64,000 nt of DNA from a bacterium. GTDB lineage: Bacteria > Actinomycetota > Acidimicrobiia > Acidimicrobiales > Ilumatobacteraceae. The notes below the pieces were generated by a model, which ran no database searches, was not told where the DNA came from, and saw only the letters and a list, made by a program, of their open reading frames with translations. How positions within the stretch are numbered: position 1 is the stretch's first letter; every line of letters starts with the position of its first letter. Where the stretch lies: contig JAPOKO010000006.1 of NCBI GenBank assembly GCA_029977615.1, positions 1-64,000 on the forward strand, in the 5' to 3' direction. The translations under genes and the position numbers were made by a program. Positions 37,179 to 45,882 of the stretch are shown here, one piece after another.

Positions 37179-37862
37179 ATGAAATTACGCATTGAGTCAG
37201 ACGTTCGCCCGGTAGTCACTTCTGCACTCGCACTTAGCGGTGCGGTTGGCGTGTTTGCACTTGCGTTTGGTGTGCTTGCTGTGGGAGCTGGTGCGAGCGT
37301 GTGGCAAACATGCGCATTGAGTTTCTTTGCATTTACCGGCGCGTCACAGATGTCGGCCATGTCCATCATTTCGACTGGTGGAACGGTGTCAGCGGCGTTG
37401 GGAAGTGGTCTGTTGTTGGCAGCTCGCAATGGTGTGTATGGCCTTGCGTTGTCACCATATTTTGGTGAGTCTTTGGGGAAGCGGCTACTTGCAGCGCACT
37501 TTGTTATCGACGAAACCACCGCAATGATGACTGCGCAAACGAATCCGCGATTACAAAAAATTGCTTTTTGGACAACAGCCATTGCGTTGTTTTCCTTGTG
37601 GAACTTAGGAACGCTGATTGGCGCAGTACTTGGCGGTTCAATTGACCCTCATACCTACGGTCTAGATGTTGGGTTTACGGCTGCCTATATAACGATGCTG
37701 GTGCCGCATTTACGGACTAAAAACGGTCGCGCAGCGGCAGCAGGTGGGGGATTGCTCAGTGTGGTGCTTGCACCGTTTCTGCCGGTTGGACTTCCGATCT
37801 TGGCCTCGGGACTTGCGATTTTCATTGGTGTCAAGCCACAGCGAGTACAGGTTCCAGTGTGA
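37179..37862 (+). CDS. azlC: AzlC-family branched-chain amino-acid exporter, large subunit
   Basis: A 227-residue membrane protein with several hydrophobic helices and the family's AFTGASQMSAMSII and GVYGLALSPYF segments. AzlC works with the small AzlD protein to export branched-chain amino acids. Its stop overlaps the azlD start by four bases. It follows meaB by six bases. Confidence 0.88.
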   Translation: MKLRIESDVRPVVTSALALSGAVGVFALAFGVLAVGAGASVWQTCALSFFAFTGASQMSAMSIISTGGTVSAALGSGLLLAARNGVYGLALSPYFGESLGKRLLAAHFVIDETTAMMTAQTNPRLQKIAFWTTAIALFSLWNLGTLIGAVLGGSIDPHTYGLDVGFTAAYITMLVPHLRTKNGRAAAAGGGLLSVVLAPFLPVGLPILASGLAIFIGVKPQRVQVPV

Positions 37863-38164
37863 ATATGTCGTGGACGCTCGTGATCTGGTTGTCAGCTGGT
37901 GCTTACGCGTTCAAGATGCTCGGATTTGTTGTGGTGGGATCGCGCACATTGCCCGATGTGCTGTCGCGATGTCTCATGCTCATTCCAGCCGCACTGCTGG
38001 GAGCAATGGTGCTCAATGGCACCTTCACTGATGCTCAATCAGTTGTCATTGACGAGCGAGCGGTTGGTTTGCTGGTTGCCGTAGTTGCTGCCTGGCGAAA
38101 ACTGCCACTCATCGTTGTCGTAGTGCTTGCTGCTGCAACAACGGCGTTACTGCGCATGGCGTAA
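37859..38164 (+). CDS. azlD: AzlD-family small membrane protein, exporter subunit
   Basis: A 101-residue protein with about four hydrophobic helices. AYAFKMLGFVVVG near the start and the C-terminal AWRKLPLIVVVVLAAATTALLR fit AzlD. GTG start is coupled to azlC. Confidence 0.87.
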   Translation: MNMSWTLVIWLSAGAYAFKMLGFVVVGSRTLPDVLSRCLMLIPAALLGAMVLNGTFTDAQSVVIDERAVGLLVAVVAAWRKLPLIVVVVLAAATTALLRMA

Positions 38165-38309
38165 ATGCCCAACTGTCGCACAACTGGGTGTGACTGTTAT
38201 CCCTCAATCTTGGGTTAATTCTTGGAGATTGGTTACGCAAGTAGACCGAAACTGCGCAAAGGTGTGGTCGTGGGAAAGTCCCACACGTTAAATCAAGGAG
38301 ACCCCCTTA
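38165..38309 (+). promoter_or_regulatory. Leader of the fasciclin gene with a hairpin before the ribosome site
   Basis: The 145-base gap holds a perfect hairpin, GTGGGA (38270-38275), loop AAG, TCCCAC (38279-38284). AAGGAG follows, with the ATG at 38310. This is a true leader with a Shine-Dalgarno, unlike many genes here. The hairpin could stabilise the mRNA or tune its translation. I could not place -35 and -10 boxes with confidence. Confidence 0.5.
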
Positions 38310-38843
38310 ATGAAAAAAGTACTTGCACTCGCACTTGTGGCGAGCATTTCACTTGTCGCGTGCGGCAGTGATTCATCAACTGAAGTTGTAGACACAACGG
38401 TGATGGAAGAAGTTGCAACAAATGACATCGTTGCAGTTGCAAGCAGCACCGAAGGATTCAGCACCCTTGTAGCAGCACTCAGCGCCGCAGGCTTGGTAGA
38501 GACACTTCAGGGTGAAGGTCCATTTACAGTTTTCGCACCAAATGACGAAGCATTCGCAGCATTGCCAGCAGGCTTGCTCGAGAAGTTGCTCTTGCCAGAA
38601 AACATTGCTGTTCTTACTTCAATCCTCACCTACCACGTAGTGGCTGGAAAAGTAATGTCAACCGACGTAACAACCGGTGATGCAGCAACAGTCGAAGGTT
38701 CGACGTTGGCGTTGGACACAATGAGCGGCGTAATGGTGAACGATGCAACGGTGATCGCTGCAGACGTTGAGGCAAGCAATGGCGTGATCCACGTGATCAA
38801 CAAGGTGCTTGTTCCACCAACAGTTGATCTTGCATCACTCTAG
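38310..38843 (+). CDS. Fasciclin (FAS1) domain lipoprotein
   Basis: A secreted lipoprotein (177 aa). The signal [17 protein letters not shown] puts the lipidated Cys at 18. A Ser/Thr linker is followed by one FAS1 domain with [17 protein letters not shown], the [16 protein letters not shown] core and [13 protein letters not shown] near the end. FAS1 domains mediate adhesion or protein contacts at the cell surface. It has its own leader and terminator, so it is a single-gene unit, probably highly expressed given the strong AAGGAG site. Confidence 0.93.
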   Translation: MKKVLALALVASISLVACGSDSSTEVVDTTVMEEVATNDIVAVASSTEGFSTLVAALSAAGLVETLQGEGPFTVFAPNDEAFAALPAGLLEKLLLPENIAVLTSILTYHVVAGKVMSTDVTTGDAATVEGSTLALDTMSGVMVNDATVIAADVEASNGVIHVINKVLVPPTVDLASL

Positions 38844-38856
38844 ATACAAGTAACAG

Positions 38857-38896
38857 TGAGGTGGTTGGGCTACGGCTCAACCACCTCATTTTTTAT
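38857..38896 (+). terminator. Intrinsic terminator after the fasciclin gene
   Basis: A long stem, TGAGGTGGTTG(GGC) paired with (GGC)TCAACCACCTCA around the loop TACG, is followed by six T. It is the only classical intrinsic terminator I can see in the window. The stem could also stop transcription arriving from the opposite gene, although its A-tract is weak. Confidence 0.92.
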
Positions 38897-38909
38897 ATAC
38901 GGTGAGAAA

Positions 38910-39353
38910 TTAAGCGTTTGCTTCAACAATCTTTTTAAGTTCGCGCAAATTGCGTTTCCAAATCATTCCCATCACCAATTTTGCGCCAACAAGTTCGCCA
39001 AGTTTTCCGCCTAGCCACCAGGGAAAGTTGAGTTCTTCTGCCCAAGTAAAAGTGGTTCCACCGAGGTGAGGGGTGAGTGTGAATTTGCCAGTTCCGGTGA
39101 CGACACCAACATGTCGAACTCCCATGACCTGCTGCGGAATCCACTCGGTAATTTCCATCTTGTCGACAAGTTTGATTGGCCCAACTTTTGTGTCACAAAA
39201 GAACTCGGTTCCAACACCACGACGTTGATCATTGACAAAGCGGATCGCAACCGCATCGGCCATCCAGTCCACGTGGTTTTCCACGGGTTCAACAACGCTC
39301 CACACGTGTTCTGGAGTTGCGTTGAGTTGAATACTTACTTCAATGTGAGCCAT
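38910..39353 (-). CDS. SRPBCC-family protein (polyketide cyclase/START-like)
   Basis: A 147-residue START-like fold: IEVSIQLNATPEHVWSVVEPVENH at the start, a middle beta sheet ending in GTTFTWAEEL, and a long C-terminal helix with GKLGELVGAKLVMGMI. Such proteins bind small hydrophobic ligands; the ligand here is unknown. The ATG has TACGGT ending six bases upstream. Confidence 0.85.
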   Translation of the reverse strand: MAHIEVSIQLNATPEHVWSVVEPVENHVDWMADAVAIRFVNDQRRGVGTEFFCDTKVGPIKLVDKMEITEWIPQQVMGVRHVGVVTGTGKFTLTPHLGGTTFTWAEELNFPWWLGGKLGELVGAKLVMGMIWKRNLRELKKIVEANA

Positions 39354-39359
39354 ATGCGA

Positions 39360-39365
39360 ACCGTA
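39360..39365 (-). promoter_or_regulatory. -10 element of the SRPBCC gene, leaderless type
   Basis: On the minus strand TACGGT is followed by six bases and then ATG 39353. It lies just at the 3' end of the methyltransferase gene. Confidence 0.5.
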
Positions 39366-40121
39366 CTACGAGTTATTGATAGGCGCTTTGCCGTACACGG
39401 AGATTTGTCGGCGTGAATGTTCATTAAATGGGTCCTTTGCGTACGATTCCCAGCGTTGTTCAAGTTGAAGTCCTGCACGAGAGGCCATTTCATCAATCTC
39501 TAGCGGAAAAGCGAAGCGGACTTTCCACTCGCGACGTACTGCCTTCTCGCCAACAACCTCGATAAACACGCCATCAATCAATTGCTGCGCCTTGTTTACA
39601 TGTACTTCGCTTGTGATGTAACCGCGTGATGAACTGCGGTGCGGGGTTGGTCCGCTGTGCTCTGGCATGTCGGCACTGGGCACGAAGCAATCAACAATGA
39701 TGTGTCCGCCAGTGGCTAGCGACTCGCCGCAACGAACGAGGCACTCTTGCTGCTCTTGTGCGCTGAGCAAGTTGAACAAGGTGTTGTAGGCGAGAAGTAC
39801 CACGCTGAATGGTCCGGTAGCCATGTCGCGAACCATGTGCCCGAGTTGAGCATCGATTAATTCAGCCCGTGGTTTGGATGCGAGTTGATCGAGCATGGCT
39901 TGCGATGAATCAATCCCGCTCATTCGTACCCCTCTGCTTTCACCCGCTAATGCAATGGGGAGTGCGAGCCTGCCAGTACCAATTCCAAGTTCGTAGACGC
40001 TTCCGTTTTCTGCAAGCGACAGAACGAGAGCAACCACCTGATCGATGTTGTCTAAATCCCGATACCACTCGTCATAAATGTCGGCGAAGTTGTCGCCATA
40101 GGGGTTATCGGAATACTCCAC
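39366..40121 (-). CDS. Class I SAM-dependent methyltransferase
   Basis: A 251-residue methyltransferase with motif I YELGIGTGRLALPIA near residue 39. The acidic end of strand 2 is SGIDSSQAM, and AYNTLFNLLSAQEQQECL follows. The N-terminal YGDNFADIYDEWY is common in small-molecule methyltransferases. Substrate unknown. GTG start at 40121; GAGAAT ends six bases before it, a poor match to the usual -10. Confidence 0.86.
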   Translation of the reverse strand: MEYSDNPYGDNFADIYDEWYRDLDNIDQVVALVLSLAENGSVYELGIGTGRLALPIALAGESRGVRMSGIDSSQAMLDQLASKPRAELIDAQLGHMVRDMATGPFSVVLLAYNTLFNLLSAQEQQECLVRCGESLATGGHIIVDCFVPSADMPEHSGPTPHRSSSRGYITSEVHVNKAQQLIDGVFIEVVGEKAVRREWKVRFAFPLEIDEMASRAGLQLEQRWESYAKDPFNEHSRRQISVYGKAPINNS

Positions 40122-40162
40122 ATCATCATTCTCGCCGAGAACACCAATAATCAGTCAGCCAT

Positions 40163-40168
40163 TAGTCT
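40163..40168 (+). promoter_or_regulatory. -10 element of the cysteine desulfurase gene, leaderless type
   Basis: TAGTCT is followed by GAAGGA and then ATG 40175. The GAAGGA touches the start codon, too close to serve as a ribosome site. Confidence 0.55.
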
Positions 40169-40174
40169 GAAGGA

Positions 40175-41308
40175 ATGGGTACGTATCTCGATCACGCTGC
40201 GAGCACGCCAATGCGCGCCGAGGCCATTGAGGCAATGACCCCGTTTCTCGACCACATGTATGCCAACCCATCTGGGTCACATCGCTTTGCCCGCGAGGCG
40301 CGCAAAGCACTAGACGAAGCTCGCGATCTAGTTGCCGCAACACTTGGTTGTAAACCCGGCGAAGTGGTGTTCACCAGTGGCGGAACCGAAGGCGATAACC
40401 ACGCAATTCTTGGCGCCGTGCGCCGTCTTGGTGGGGTTGCTGTGTGCCCAGCGGCCGAGCATCATGCAGTGTTGCATTGTGTTGAACATGTGCACGGTGT
40501 TGTTGTTCGCGTGAACAGTGTAGGAACAGTAGACCTCGACGATTTACAGCGAGTGCTTGAAGAAGCAACGGAAGAACAACCGATCACCGTTGTTTCAGTC
40601 ATGGCAGTGAATAACGAGGTCGGTTCAATCACCCCAATGCGCGATGTTGCGCGAATTGTTCGCAAATATGCGCCGAACGCAATTTTGCATACTGATGCTG
40701 TGCAAGCAGCATGTTGGGTGGACTTACGCGAGATCACTCCGCTTGTTGATGCGCTTTCACTTTCGGCACACAAGTTTGGTGGGCCAAAGGGTGTGGGTGT
40801 GATGGTCATCAAAACTGGCAAGAATCTTGAGCCACTCATTTTTGGTGGTGGGCAAGAACGAGATCGTCGAAGTGGCACGCATAATGTTTCAGGAATTATT
40901 GCCACCGCGAAGGCACTTGAAGTTACGGATAAAACTCGCGCAGAAGAAACCGAGCGTGTCACAAAATTGCGTGATCGATTGGTTGATGAAATTCGTGCAC
41001 AAGTAGATGGCGTGTTGGAAACGGTTCCGCGCGAACATCGGGTTCCCGGAGTTGCGCACCTCTGCTTTTCTGGTCTTGAAAACGAAGCGTTGCTTTTCCT
41101 ATTGGACCAAGCTGACGTATACGCATCTGCAGCATCGGCATGTGCCAGTGGAGCCATGGAACCTTCGCATGTGTTAGAGGCAATGGGCATTGAGCGGTCG
41201 TGGAGCAATGGAGCATTGCGCTTAAGCCTTGGCCACACCACAACCGAAGCCGAAATTGACCATGCGGTTTCGGCCATTGTGTCTGCCGTAAATCAATTAC
41301 GTCGTTAG
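40175..41308 (+). CDS. iscS: Cysteine desulfurase (NifS/IscS family)
   Basis: PLP enzyme (377 aa) that moves sulfur from cysteine to a protein Cys. The DHAASTPMR start, HTDAVQAA, the PLP lysine in LSAHKFGGPKG and the persulfide loop SACASGAMEPSHVL (catalytic Cys) are present. mnmA follows 10 bases downstream, so supplying sulfur for tRNA 2-thiouridine is the likely task. A role in Fe-S assembly is also possible. Confidence 0.95.
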   Translation: MGTYLDHAASTPMRAEAIEAMTPFLDHMYANPSGSHRFAREARKALDEARDLVAATLGCKPGEVVFTSGGTEGDNHAILGAVRRLGGVAVCPAAEHHAVLHCVEHVHGVVVRVNSVGTVDLDDLQRVLEEATEEQPITVVSVMAVNNEVGSITPMRDVARIVRKYAPNAILHTDAVQAACWVDLREITPLVDALSLSAHKFGGPKGVGVMVIKTGKNLEPLIFGGGQERDRRSGTHNVSGIIATAKALEVTDKTRAEETERVTKLRDRLVDEIRAQVDGVLETVPREHRVPGVAHLCFSGLENEALLFLLDQADVYASAASACASGAMEPSHVLEAMGIERSWSNGALRLSLGHTTTEAEIDHAVSAIVSAVNQLRR

Positions 41309-41311
41309 CCT
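41306..41311 (+). promoter_or_regulatory. -10 element of mnmA, leaderless type
   Basis: TAGCCT is followed by seven bases and then ATG 41319. It overlaps the stop codon of the desulfurase gene, so mnmA can be made alone or together with it. Confidence 0.5.
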
Positions 41312-41318
41312 TTAGTCC

Positions 41319-42389
41319 ATGAAAGTGCTTGTTGCTATGTCGGGTGGCGTGGATTCGTCTGTCGCCGCGGCCGAATTGAAAGCAGCAGGGCATGAAGTTG
41401 TTGGTGTCACTATGCGTCTTTGGGGTGGCGAGAGCGACACAGGTTGTTGCTCGGTTTCCGACGTTGACGATGCGCGCCGCGTTGCGCAGCAATTAAACAT
41501 TGACCACTTGGTTTTCAATTTCTCCGATGACTTTGACAAGCATGTAGTCGCCCCTTATGTGCAGGCACATGTGGATGGAATTACTCCAAACCCATGCATT
41601 GAGTGCAACCGCCATTTGAAGTTTGATCGCCTGAGCGAACGTGCACGTCTGCTGGGGTTTGATGCAGTTGCAACCGGTCATCATGCGCGAATTGAACGTG
41701 ATGATGAAGGGACATTGCGTCTAACTCGTGGTGCAGACGATGCGAAAGACCAGAGTTACGTCGTGCACATGTTGGATCAAGCAGAGCTTGCCTACACGAT
41801 GTTTCCTGTTGGACATTTAACAAAGGCGCAAGTGCGTGAGCGTGCAATTGAGCTTGGGTTGCGCACAGCAACAAAGCCTGACAGCCAGGACGTGTGTTTC
41901 ATTAGTAAAACTGGCGGTCGCGAAACCTTTCTTGGCAATCGCATTCCATTTCGCAAAGCTGAAGTAGTGAACGAGGACGGAACTCCTGCTGGAAAAGTTG
42001 AAGCACTTGAACTTGTCACTATTGGCCAGCGTAAAGGTCTTGGAATACCTGGCGGTGGGCCAAAGCAGTATGTGGTAGAAGTTGATACTCCAAATGCACG
42101 CGTAGTCATCGGTGAGGAAGCAAGCCTCTACCGCAAGTCGCTTGTAGTAAACCAAATCATTTGGTCAGATGTACAAGATGTTCAGCGACTTCGGACCACA
42201 AATGATGTACTAGTGCAGTCGAGTGCACACGGCGCGGCAATCCCGGCCACTATAGAAATACTCTCCGGAGATTCAATTCGAATTACATGGAGCGAACCAC
42301 AGCGACGTATTGCACCAGGTCAGTCGGTCGTGTTGTACAACATGACGAATGCGCATGTTCTTGGTGGCGGAATCGCCACAGCAGAATAA
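41319..42389 (+). CDS. mnmA: tRNA-specific 2-thiouridylase MnmA
   Basis: ATP-pyrophosphatase (356 aa) that thiolates U34 of tRNA-Lys, -Glu and -Gln. The P-loop SGGVDSS lies at residues 8-14. NPCIECNRHLKFD holds the first catalytic Cys, ATGHHARI follows, and DSQDVCFI holds the second Cys. It pairs with the cysteine desulfurase upstream. Confidence 0.96.
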   Translation: MKVLVAMSGGVDSSVAAAELKAAGHEVVGVTMRLWGGESDTGCCSVSDVDDARRVAQQLNIDHLVFNFSDDFDKHVVAPYVQAHVDGITPNPCIECNRHLKFDRLSERARLLGFDAVATGHHARIERDDEGTLRLTRGADDAKDQSYVVHMLDQAELAYTMFPVGHLTKAQVRERAIELGLRTATKPDSQDVCFISKTGGRETFLGNRIPFRKAEVVNEDGTPAGKVEALELVTIGQRKGLGIPGGGPKQYVVEVDTPNARVVIGEEASLYRKSLVVNQIIWSDVQDVQRLRTTNDVLVQSSAHGAAIPATIEILSGDSIRITWSEPQRRIAPGQSVVLYNMTNAHVLGGGIATAE

Positions 42390-43157
42390 ATGCGAGCAGT
42401 TCAAAAAACCATTGCCTTGTTGTTGGCATGTATCGCACTTGTAGCTACTGGGTCTCTCAGCAATGCTTCTGCTCAGGGAAACGTTCTTGAGCGACGTGTA
42501 ATTGGAACGTCGGTTCAAGGTCGCCCTCTTGAAGCAATTCGTATGGGGGATCCGAAAGGAGTAACTGTTGCTGTAATTGGTGTCATTCACGGTAATGAGG
42601 AAGCAGGCTTACTTATTACCGATGAGTTGCTGAACATGCAGATTCCAAAAGGTGTGAACCTGTGGGTGATTCCAACTATCAATCCAGATGGAACTGCATT
42701 GGATCGTCGTGGAAACGCAAATCGAGTAGACCTCAATAGAAACTTTCCATATGGTTGGGCAAAAATTGGTCAACCCGGTTACTGGCAATATGCAGGACCA
42801 AATCGAGCATCGGAACCAGAGACGAAAGCACTCGTCAGTTTTTTCCGCGAAATCAAACCTGCGTTAGGTCTGTGGTACCACCAGGACTTGAACATCATTT
42901 CACCAGGGGTGGGCTTTGAAGGCGAAATTCGAGCTCGCTACGGGGCAATTACGGGCTTACCGATGAAGCGAATAACGGGTGGCACCTACACAGGAGTTGC
43001 TGCTACCTGGCAAAAGCGTGGGTTAAAAAACTCCATGGCCTTTGTTGTGGAACTGGGCAAAACGCTCAGTGTGGAAGAAGCAAAGGTGCACGCCAGTGCT
43101 GTGCTCGACATTTCAATGATGTTGCGTGACGCTCCATCTAGCAAACTAGGCAAGTGA
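42390..43157 (+). CDS. Secreted M14-family zinc carboxypeptidase (MpaA-like)
   Basis: A 255-residue exported peptidase. A signal peptide (about residues 1-29, ending NASAQ) is followed by the zinc site: His67 and Glu70 in HGNEEAG, and the later His in WYHQDLN. Substrate-binding DLNRNFP and the catalytic Glu in VVELGKT are visible. M14 proteins of this size often cleave cell-wall peptides. The ATG directly follows the mnmA stop. Confidence 0.87.
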   Translation: MRAVQKTIALLLACIALVATGSLSNASAQGNVLERRVIGTSVQGRPLEAIRMGDPKGVTVAVIGVIHGNEEAGLLITDELLNMQIPKGVNLWVIPTINPDGTALDRRGNANRVDLNRNFPYGWAKIGQPGYWQYAGPNRASEPETKALVSFFREIKPALGLWYHQDLNIISPGVGFEGEIRARYGAITGLPMKRITGGTYTGVAATWQKRGLKNSMAFVVELGKTLSVEEAKVHASAVLDISMMLRDAPSSKLGK

Positions 43158-43942
43158 AAATTCCAAAACAACGTGCGCTGATTTTGATGGCGTTTGGCAT
43201 CGGCGCTGGATTGCTCTCGGGAATGTTTGGTCTTGGCGGCGGCATCATCATTGTTCCTGGCTTGATGTTTGCTCTCGGCATGGATCAACGGCGAGCACAC
43301 GGAACTTCACTTGCCGGTGTTTTCCTCATTTCTTGTTCAAGTTTTTTTACGTATTGGACACATGACCATATTGATTGGCCAGTTGTGCTTTGGCTATCAA
43401 TTGGATCCGTTGCTGGCTCGCTCGTGGGTGCGGAGCTACTGAAACGACTGTCAAAACGAACACTGACAATTGCTTTTGTCTGTATTTTGGTGATTGCTGG
43501 TGTTCGAATGTTTTTCAAAATTGACGCGACAGGTGAAATGATTTTGAACGCACCAACAGCTGCATGGCTCGTTGTCATTGGAATTGTTGTCGGTGCGCTT
43601 GCAGGAATGCTGGGAATTGGTGGCGGACTTATGAGCGTGCCAATTTTGGTGATCTTCTTTCATGTGTCACCAGCAGTTGCTAAAGGAACTTCATTGGCAG
43701 TGGTTATTCCCACAGCATTCTCGGGAACTCTTCAAAACCTTCGCAATAAGAACACCGACCTCACGGCAGCAGCAATTGTGAGTTCAACTGGAATAATTAC
43801 TGCTATCGCAGGTGGCTGGATAGCTGCTCGTATGAACGACACCATGTCAAATTTCTTGTTTGCAGTTCTACTGATCTTCATTGCAGGTCGAATGTTGCTG
43901 CAATTGCGTAAGCAGCGCGAGATTACGCCAATAGGCGAGTAA
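43154..43942 (+). CDS. TauE/SafE-family membrane exporter
   Basis: A 262-residue membrane protein with two similar halves, each with GLGGGIIIVPGLMF- or GIGGGLMSVPILVIF-type motifs and about four helices. The family exports sulfite, sulfoacetate or related anions; the substrate is not known here. GTG start overlaps the M14 gene by four bases. Its last 20 bases overlap the aminotransferase gene on the other strand. Confidence 0.9.
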   Translation: MKIPKQRALILMAFGIGAGLLSGMFGLGGGIIIVPGLMFALGMDQRRAHGTSLAGVFLISCSSFFTYWTHDHIDWPVVLWLSIGSVAGSLVGAELLKRLSKRTLTIAFVCILVIAGVRMFFKIDATGEMILNAPTAAWLVVIGIVVGALAGMLGIGGGLMSVPILVIFFHVSPAVAKGTSLAVVIPTAFSGTLQNLRNKNTDLTAAAIVSSTGIITAIAGGWIAARMNDTMSNFLFAVLLIFIAGRMLLQLRKQREITPIGE

Positions 43943-45104
43943 GCCCAATCAAGTACTCGTACTGTTCGATTTCGTTGTACATGTGTGCGGATAGCCGAAC
44001 GTACGATTTATTTCGCACGGTCATGCACATGCATTCAACATTGAGTTCTAATCCGGCTCGTTCGACTAGTGAATCAATCTGCGGCTTTGTAAGAGGCTGA
44101 TCAAGCGGCAATTGCACCATGCGCAACCACGGTGCCTCAACTGTGCTTCCTAAATGATTCGGAGTTCCCCATGCATTGCGAAGCAGTGCAGCCGCGCCAT
44201 CGGCTACTGCGCGATTGTGTGAATCTCGCTGTGAATACGGCCATTGTTCCTGAAACGCAATTGCGGCAGGGACCGAAAGGTAGGCCGAATAGTCACTGGT
44301 ACCTTGCCATTCAAACGATGCAGGGAAACCATCTTCAAAACCCCACGATGGCGCAAGTGGCTTCATGATTGCGCGAATTTCTGGAGTTCCACAAACAAGC
44401 GCAGCAGCGGGCCGAGGTGCACAGATCCATTTATGCAAATTGCCAACCCACACGTCATATGTATTGGGAAGAGGGTGCTCAAGCATTCCAGCCGAATGCG
44501 CTGCATCAATTACAAATTTGGCATGCGGGTGTGTCGCTCGTATTGCGGCGATGATGTCGTCAACTGGGAAGAGAACTCCGGTTTCCGATGTGATGTGGTC
44601 AAGAACGACCACGATCGGTTCACCATTATTTGGTAGTAGTGCGCGAATTCGCGAACTGATGATTTCAGTATTTACATCGTGCGGGTACACCACTTCAGCG
44701 ACTGCATAAGTGGCATTACTGCGAAAGGCAATGTGTTGCATGCCGAATAACACACCGCCATATCCAAGTGAAGTAGCAACAAGGTGTGTTCGTTGATTTC
44801 GCGAGGTCGCGTCGTCGACTAGCGCTTGCACAGCGGTGACTACGCCTTGAGAGGCGTTTGGCACGAATGCGAAATGTTCTGGAGCAACACCAAACCAAAA
44901 GGCCACAATGTGTCGCGCCTCGACCATCAATTGCGGAAGCTCGAATCGAAACCAGTGGTTGGGGTTGCTATTCGCACGATCAATGAACGTGTTCTGTACG
45001 TCTTGCACAGAAATGGGAACGGCTCCGTACGAACCATGGTTGAGATACGCAATGGATTTGTCTAGTTGCCATAGGGCGGCAAATTCGTTTTGTGCAACGG
45101 TCAC
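43923..45104 (-). CDS. Class V aminotransferase (isopenicillin-N epimerase-like)
   Basis: PLP enzyme (393 aa). It shows LNHGSYGAVP at the start, VVLDHITSETGVLFPV, VIDAAHSAGML and the PLP lysine in GNLHKWICAPRP. This matches the isopenicillin-N epimerase-like branch, whose real activity is often desulfuration or epimerisation of amino acids. No beta-lactam genes are near. GTG start; TACCTT ends six bases before it. Confidence 0.87.
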   Translation of the reverse strand: MTVAQNEFAALWQLDKSIAYLNHGSYGAVPISVQDVQNTFIDRANSNPNHWFRFELPQLMVEARHIVAFWFGVAPEHFAFVPNASQGVVTAVQALVDDATSRNQRTHLVATSLGYGGVLFGMQHIAFRSNATYAVAEVVYPHDVNTEIISSRIRALLPNNGEPIVVVLDHITSETGVLFPVDDIIAAIRATHPHAKFVIDAAHSAGMLEHPLPNTYDVWVGNLHKWICAPRPAAALVCGTPEIRAIMKPLAPSWGFEDGFPASFEWQGTSDYSAYLSVPAAIAFQEQWPYSQRDSHNRAVADGAAALLRNAWGTPNHLGSTVEAPWLRMVQLPLDQPLTKPQIDSLVERAGLELNVECMCMTVRNKSYVRLSAHMYNEIEQYEYLIGLTRLLA

Positions 45105-45105
45105 G

Positions 45106-45882
45106 TTATGAAGGTAACCGATTAATCACAGTGCTGTGGAGTAGCCCGTTACTGCTGACCATCGAGTTAGCACGCCAATCGGGCTTACCGTGTCGATCGG
45201 TAATCGTGCCACCGGCTTCTTGCACAATTGGATAAATGGCAGCATTGTCGTATGGCGCAAGACAGATGGCGTCAATTGCAATATCGATTGCACCTTGAGC
45301 CACCAGCATGTGTTGCCAAAAATCACCAAAGCCACGTGAGCGCAGAGCATCAACTTGTAATTGCTGCAACGCGGTGAGGCCGCCAACATTTTCCCAACCC
45401 TTGTTTGGCGTGGTGCTTACGTGCGCATCAGAGAGTTCACTCATTGTGGATACATGTATACGTGTTCCGTTGAAATAGGCGCCGTCGCCTACTGAGGCCC
45501 ACCAGCGCATGCCTAATGCAGGGGCAGACACCACACCAATAATTGGAACATCGTTTTGAACGAGTGCAATGAGTGATCCCCACACGGGCACTCCGCGTAC
45601 AAAATTGGTAGTGCCGTCAATTGGGTCAATGACCCATACGTACTCGGCATCGGTTGGACCGCTGATTCCGTGCTCTTCGCCGTAGATCCCAAAACCAGGG
45701 GTGGCAACTCGTAAGACCGATGTAATGGCGGTCTCGGTATCGCGGTCAATTTCGGTTACTTCGCTGTTGTCGTTTTTGCGCGAAACGGTGAATTGTCGGT
45801 TTGTAAACCCCACAAGCGAAACTGCATCGGCTGCATCGGCAGACCGAAGGGCAGTTTCCAGGTATTGCTTACTTGTTGACAA
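45106..45882 (-). CDS. Inositol monophosphatase-family phosphatase, HisN-like
   Basis: A 258-residue Mg-dependent phosphatase. EIDRDTETAI, the metal site YGEEHG and VIDPIDGTTNFVRG are clear, and ICLAPYDNAAIYPIV near the end resembles HisN (histidinol phosphatase). IMP or other sugar phosphatase activity cannot be excluded. I place the start at TTG 45882, which overlaps the end of dxs by 14 bases and gives the family length. ATG 45915 is the alternative. Longer versions run deep into dxs. Confidence 0.87.
   Translation of the reverse strand: MSTSKQYLETALRSADAADAVSLVGFTNRQFTVSRKNDNSEVTEIDRDTETAITSVLRVATPGFGIYGEEHGISGPTDAEYVWVIDPIDGTTNFVRGVPVWGSLIALVQNDVPIIGVVSAPALGMRWWASVGDGAYFNGTRIHVSTMSELSDAHVSTTPNKGWENVGGLTALQQLQVDALRSRGFGDFWQHMLVAQGAIDIAIDAICLAPYDNAAIYPIVQEAGGTITDRHGKPDWRANSMVSSNGLLHSTVINRLPS
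45111..45116 (-). promoter_or_regulatory. -10 element of the class V aminotransferase gene
   Basis: On the minus strand TACCTT is followed by six bases and then GTG 45104. It lies inside the end of the phosphatase gene. Confidence 0.45.

Noticed and set aside
43923-45104. Isopenicillin N biosynthesis
   Set aside because: The aminotransferase resembles the epimerase family only in fold; no partner biosynthesis genes are present.
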